From NCBI GenBank assembly GCA_913055735.1, contig CAJXKD010000001.1, forward strand, positions 1,240,001-1,304,000: 64,000 nucleotides of DNA, written 5' to 3'. The position numbers and the translations under genes were made by a program. The notes under the pieces were generated by a model that worked only from the letters and a program-made list of their open reading frames with translations, did no database searches and was not told the DNA's origin. Origin of the DNA: an uncultured Rhodospirillales bacterium. Lineage in GTDB: Bacteria > Pseudomonadota > Alphaproteobacteria > Rhodospirillales > UBA2165. Each line of letters begins with the position of its first letter. Position 1 is the first letter of the stretch. Positions 60,964-64,000 of this stretch are shown here, in pieces.

Positions 60964-61981
60964 ACCGAAGCGGCCGCCGTTCGAAATCGGCGGCGTTTCA
61001 GTTGCGCCGGGACAACGTGCCACAGTCGACCTGCCGCTAAGCCTACTGTCAGATCATACGCCGATCACGCTGACCGTGGAAGTTGTTCACGGACGGGAAC
61101 CGGGTCCGGTTCTCATTCTAAGTGGTGCCGTTCATGGCGACGAGGTCGTCGGTGTGGAAATCATCCGTCGCGTCCTGCGGCAAGCCGGCCTGAAGCGGAT
61201 GGCGGGCACCTTGATCGCCGTGCCCATCGTCAACGTGTATGGGTTCCTCACCAATTCCCGGTACCTACCGGACAGACGCGATCTCAACCGGAGCTTTCCC
61301 GGATCCCCGACCGGATCGTTGGCGTCGCGGCTGGCGCATTTGTTTTTGACGGAGATCGTCGAGAAAGGCACCCATGGCATCGACCTGCACACGGCGGCGA
61401 TCCATCGGACCAACCTGCCCCAGATTCGTGGGAACCTGTCCATCCCTGCGGTGCGCGACATGGCCATGCACTTCGGCGTACCCGTGGTGCTGAATGCGGC
61501 GCTCCGTGACGGCTCCCTACGCAAAGCAGCAGTCGACGCCGGAATTCCCTATATCGTATTCGAGGCGGGCGAGGCACTGCGCTTCGACGAGGTCGCAATC
61601 CGTGCAGGCGTCAGAGGCGTTACCCGGGTCATGGCGCATTTGGGCATGCTTCGACGACGAACAAAAGATGCAACCGACCTCGAACCGGTGATCGCGCGGC
61701 GCAGTACCTGGGTCCGCGCGCCGGAAGGCGGCATTTTCCGCACCCATACGAGGCTCGGCGCGCGCGTCAAGACAGGTGGATTGATGGGCACCATCGCTGA
61801 TCCATTCGGTACGCGGGAGTTTCCCATTAATGCGCCTTGCGATGGCATTATTATCGGGCGGACAAACCTGCCAAACGTCAACCAAGGCGATGGGCTCTAT
61901 AACATCGCGCGGGTCGACGACCCCCAGGCAGCCGCAGAGGCCGTCGATATCTTCCGCGATGATTGGGAAACCAGCGAATAA
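60923..61981 (+). CDS. Succinylglutamate desuccinylase/aspartoacylase-type M14 metallohydrolase
   Basis: 352 residues. The zinc motif [16 protein letters not shown] and [13 protein letters not shown], plus RDLNRSFPG, are typical of the AstE/AspA branch of M14. It would remove an N-acyl or C-terminal amino acid group. The 41-bp overlap with rimK suggests it trims a glutamyl-type tag rather than serving arginine catabolism; no ast genes are nearby. A Lys/Pro-rich N-terminal 18 residues precede the domain. Confidence 0.88.
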   Translation: MPSQTKRKPAAKAKPKRPPFEIGGVSVAPGQRATVDLPLSLLSDHTPITLTVEVVHGREPGPVLILSGAVHGDEVVGVEIIRRVLRQAGLKRMAGTLIAVPIVNVYGFLTNSRYLPDRRDLNRSFPGSPTGSLASRLAHLFLTEIVEKGTHGIDLHTAAIHRTNLPQIRGNLSIPAVRDMAMHFGVPVVLNAALRDGSLRKAAVDAGIPYIVFEAGEALRFDEVAIRAGVRGVTRVMAHLGMLRRRTKDATDLEPVIARRSTWVRAPEGGIFRTHTRLGARVKTGGLMGTIADPFGTREFPINAPCDGIIIGRTNLPNVNQGDGLYNIARVDDPQAAAEAVDIFRDDWETSE

Positions 61982-62074
61982 TCGCCTGATACTGGCTCAT
62001 AAATGCGGTCACGTCTGCGCGAGGGAAGCCTGGGAACGTTGCCGCTTTTCGGGCTCCCGACTATCTTTATTGGG

Positions 62075-62878
62075 ATGAAACGATGGAAACGTGTCAGCCT
62101 TATCCTGTCGGGACTTCTGGTAGCCGCCATGGCCATCGGATCCGTTAAATCCGCCGCGACCGCGCGAGATTGGCGGACGGCCAGCCGTGAGCCGATCGGA
62201 TTGGCCCCGAATCCCGCCACCACGCAAGAAGCGGTCGTCCAAGTTTATGCGGCGCGTGCCTGGGGATGGCGTGGCTATTTCGGCGTCCATAGCTGGATCG
62301 CCGTCAAACCGGCGAGCGCGCGGGAATACACGGTCTACGAAGTCATCGGATGGCGTTTGCGTTGGGGCGATACGGCAGTGGTCAAACGAAACCGGGCGCC
62401 CGATGCACGATGGTTCGGCAGCGCCCCGGACCTGATCACGGATTTGCGCGGCGACGGTGTCGACGACGTGATCCAAAAGATCGACCAAGCGGCCAATGCC
62501 TATCCCTATGCCAATCAATACCGCGTATGGCCCGGCCCCAATTCCAATACATTCGTCGCCTTCATTACCCGGAACGTGCCGGAACTCCGCACCGACTTGC
62601 CGCCCACGGCCATCGGCAAGGACTACCTCGGGGATCGACTGGTGGCTTCCGCGCCAAGCGGCAGCGGCTTTCAGGTATCGTTATTGGGATTGTTGGGCGT
62701 GGTCGTCAGTGCCGAAGAAGGATTTGAACTTAATCTTCTGGGCCTCACCTTCGGGGTCGACGGCAAAGACCCTGCGCTTAAACTCCCACTCGCGGGACGG
62801 ATCGGGACCAATGGTCCCGCCAAACCGCGGCTCTTGTCCGGAGACGTGAGAGACGCCGTCGCCCAAAAGCCTCTTTAA
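62075..62878 (+). CDS. DUF3750-family membrane-anchored protein
   Basis: 267 residues from ATG 62075: a short basic start (MKRWKR), one transmembrane segment (about 7-25), then a periplasmic domain with AARAWGWRGYFGVHSWIAVKP, YPYANQYRVWPGPNSNTFVA and a LLGLTFGVDG segment recalling DUF3750. Function unknown. It may be co-transcribed with the RimK operon (gap about 93 nt). Confidence 0.78.
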   Translation: MKRWKRVSLILSGLLVAAMAIGSVKSAATARDWRTASREPIGLAPNPATTQEAVVQVYAARAWGWRGYFGVHSWIAVKPASAREYTVYEVIGWRLRWGDTAVVKRNRAPDARWFGSAPDLITDLRGDGVDDVIQKIDQAANAYPYANQYRVWPGPNSNTFVAFITRNVPELRTDLPPTAIGKDYLGDRLVASAPSGSGFQVSLLGLLGVVVSAEEGFELNLLGLTFGVDGKDPALKLPLAGRIGTNGPAKPRLLSGDVRDAVAQKPL

Positions 62879-62902
62879 CGGGAGCTTTGTTAGTCGGTCA
62901 GG

Positions 62903-64000
62903 TTACTTGAGGCCGGACTTTTCTTTCCATACTCGGACGCAGGCTGCTTCGAAGTTCTGCGTAAATGCGGCCGTATTGAAAATCGTCGCTCGCGCTTCAT
63001 CGCGCAACCGCCGACGGAGAGCGGCGAGTTCACCAATATCACCCGCAAGCGTAACGGCTTTTCGCCGATAACCCTCATCGTCGGCCGCGACGAACTCTGG
63101 GTATTTAAGATAGGACAGCAAGGATTCAGTGAACCGGCCGGCAAAATACGGCGCCTTCTTCGTGACAACCGGCACCCCCATCCAAAGGGCTTCATAACTG
63201 GTCGTGCCGCCGCCGAACGGGAACGGGCTTAGAGCGATGTCGATGTCGTGGTAGTTGGCCAAATAGTCGGAAGGCGCGGCATCAAAACCGCGAAGCTCGA
63301 CCCGGTCGGTGCGGACGCCCGCCGCCGCAAAGCGTTCCAGAACACGTTCACGAACCATCGTATCGGTCAGCGCACGGTGTTTAAGCACCAGCTTACTGTT
63401 TTTGACGTCCTTTAGAATGCCACCCCAAACCGTAACCGCCTCATCCGAAAGTTTCGCCACATTGTTAAACGACCCGAAAGTCACGTAGCCGTTCTTCTCC
63501 GCCGGTAACGGCCCAACAGGCAGAGTATCGTCCGGCGCCCTATAAGTATTGAACACGGGCAGCCGAACGAGTTGTTCGGTAAAATGGGCATCGCCTTCTT
63601 CAGTGGGGCTCAAACTCAGGTCGGTGAAAAAGTAGTCGGCCTCGGCAAGACCCGTCGTCGACACCAAATTGATACAGGCGATCTGAACCGGTGCCGCCCG
63701 ATGCGCGAGAATGGTCCGATAACGGGCCTTGAACGTCGACGCGTGCGCCAGAACGTCAATTCCGTCCCGACGCATTTTCGCCGCCTGATCCGCGGGATCG
63801 AGACCGGCAATGTCGTGCCAATGGTCGGCGCCCTCAAGTAACTTGGCCGATGGCGAGTGCCCGTCCATTCGCGATCCGTATAGATGAATTTCAAACCGGC
63901 TACGGTCATGGGCACGCAGCATGGGTTCGACAAACCGTGCGGTTACATGCGTGTCGAGTTCCGGCAGATAATAGGCCAGCCGGAGACGGCGTTTTGGATC
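62903..64000 (-). CDS. O-GlcNAc-transferase-like protein, second copy (partial)
   Basis: The gene runs off the right edge; 365 C-terminal residues are present. The frame begins with DPKRRLRLAYYLPELDTHVT at the edge and includes APVQIACINLVSTTGLAE, YVTFGSFNNVAKLSDE and DIALSPFPFGGGTTSYEALWMGVPVV, the Glyco_transf_41 landmarks. TPR repeats likely lie beyond the window. It is a diverged relative of the gene at 41983-43965. Confidence 0.85.
   Translation of the reverse strand, partial: DPKRRLRLAYYLPELDTHVTARFVEPMLRAHDRSRFEIHLYGSRMDGHSPSAKLLEGADHWHDIAGLDPADQAAKMRRDGIDVLAHASTFKARYRTILAHRAAPVQIACINLVSTTGLAEADYFFTDLSLSPTEEGDAHFTEQLVRLPVFNTYRAPDDTLPVGPLPAEKNGYVTFGSFNNVAKLSDEAVTVWGGILKDVKNSKLVLKHRALTDTMVRERVLERFAAAGVRTDRVELRGFDAAPSDYLANYHDIDIALSPFPFGGGTTSYEALWMGVPVVTKKAPYFAGRFTESLLSYLKYPEFVAADDEGYRRKAVTLAGDIGELAALRRRLRDEARATIFNTAAFTQNFEAACVRVWKEKSGLK

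Overview
The window is a GC-rich alphaproteobacterial chromosome segment. The gene families and their order point to a Rhodospirillales-like lineage, but genus or species cannot be set from this sequence alone. There is no rRNA operon, insertion sequence, integrase or CRISPR array. About 58 protein genes and one tRNA-Arg(CCG) are supported. Genes are densely packed, with many 4-bp stop/start overlaps inside operons and four overlapping convergent gene ends.

Left part (1-11432, all minus strand): a long conserved alphaproteobacterial cluster read leftwards. It runs chvI-chvG (envelope/acid two-component system), hprK-rapZ-EIIA(Man)-HPr (regulatory phosphotransferase chain), ahcY, a DivL-like pseudo-kinase whose phospho-acceptor His is Phe, tsaE, amgK, murU and the start of addB. 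Divergent from chvI lie a HugZ-like protein, a GTP-type PEP carboxykinase and a SRPBCC protein. The minus-strand msrPQ pair, polA (whose start is irregular) and a zinc-finger protein follow.

Middle (19.7-31.8 kb): a lipoprotein hydrolase, tRNA-Arg, and an operon of an MscS-like channel, a soluble MgtE-N/CBS protein and a full MgtE. Next is a complete branched-chain-type ABC transporter operon (livF-G-M-H plus binding protein), preceded by two abutting 17-bp operator-like repeats and divergent from a LigB-type extradiol dioxygenase. After these comes a TPR protein fused to a PRMT-like methyltransferase domain.

Right part (32-64 kb): a 1097-residue multi-PAS histidine kinase, a small membrane ORF with a CtrA-like box upstream, an acyl-CoA dehydrogenase, two tandem ABM monooxygenase paralogs, another histidine kinase, a FAH-family hydrolase and a DRR-repeat small protein. 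An O-GlcNAc-transferase-like TPR protein and YjbQ follow. MmcB (with an SOS box) ends tail-to-tail with an Ada-like methyltransferase. Then come a YgjP peptidase, YcgN, a CbiB-like membrane protein, TfoX, a ribbon-helix-helix protein, a giant AsmA protein, two MFS exporters and a fused hydantoinase/oxoprolinase. The window closes with a cold-shock protein, a RimB-RimK-M14 peptidase operon, a DUF3750-like protein and a second, truncated O-GlcNAc-transferase-like protein.

Recurring themes are envelope and cell-cycle signalling (four kinase-like proteins), post-translational modification (PRMT-like, two OGT-like, RimK ligase with two hydrolases) and DNA repair (AddB, PolA, MmcB, Ada). All assignments come from reading motifs and gene order by eye; no database search was run.
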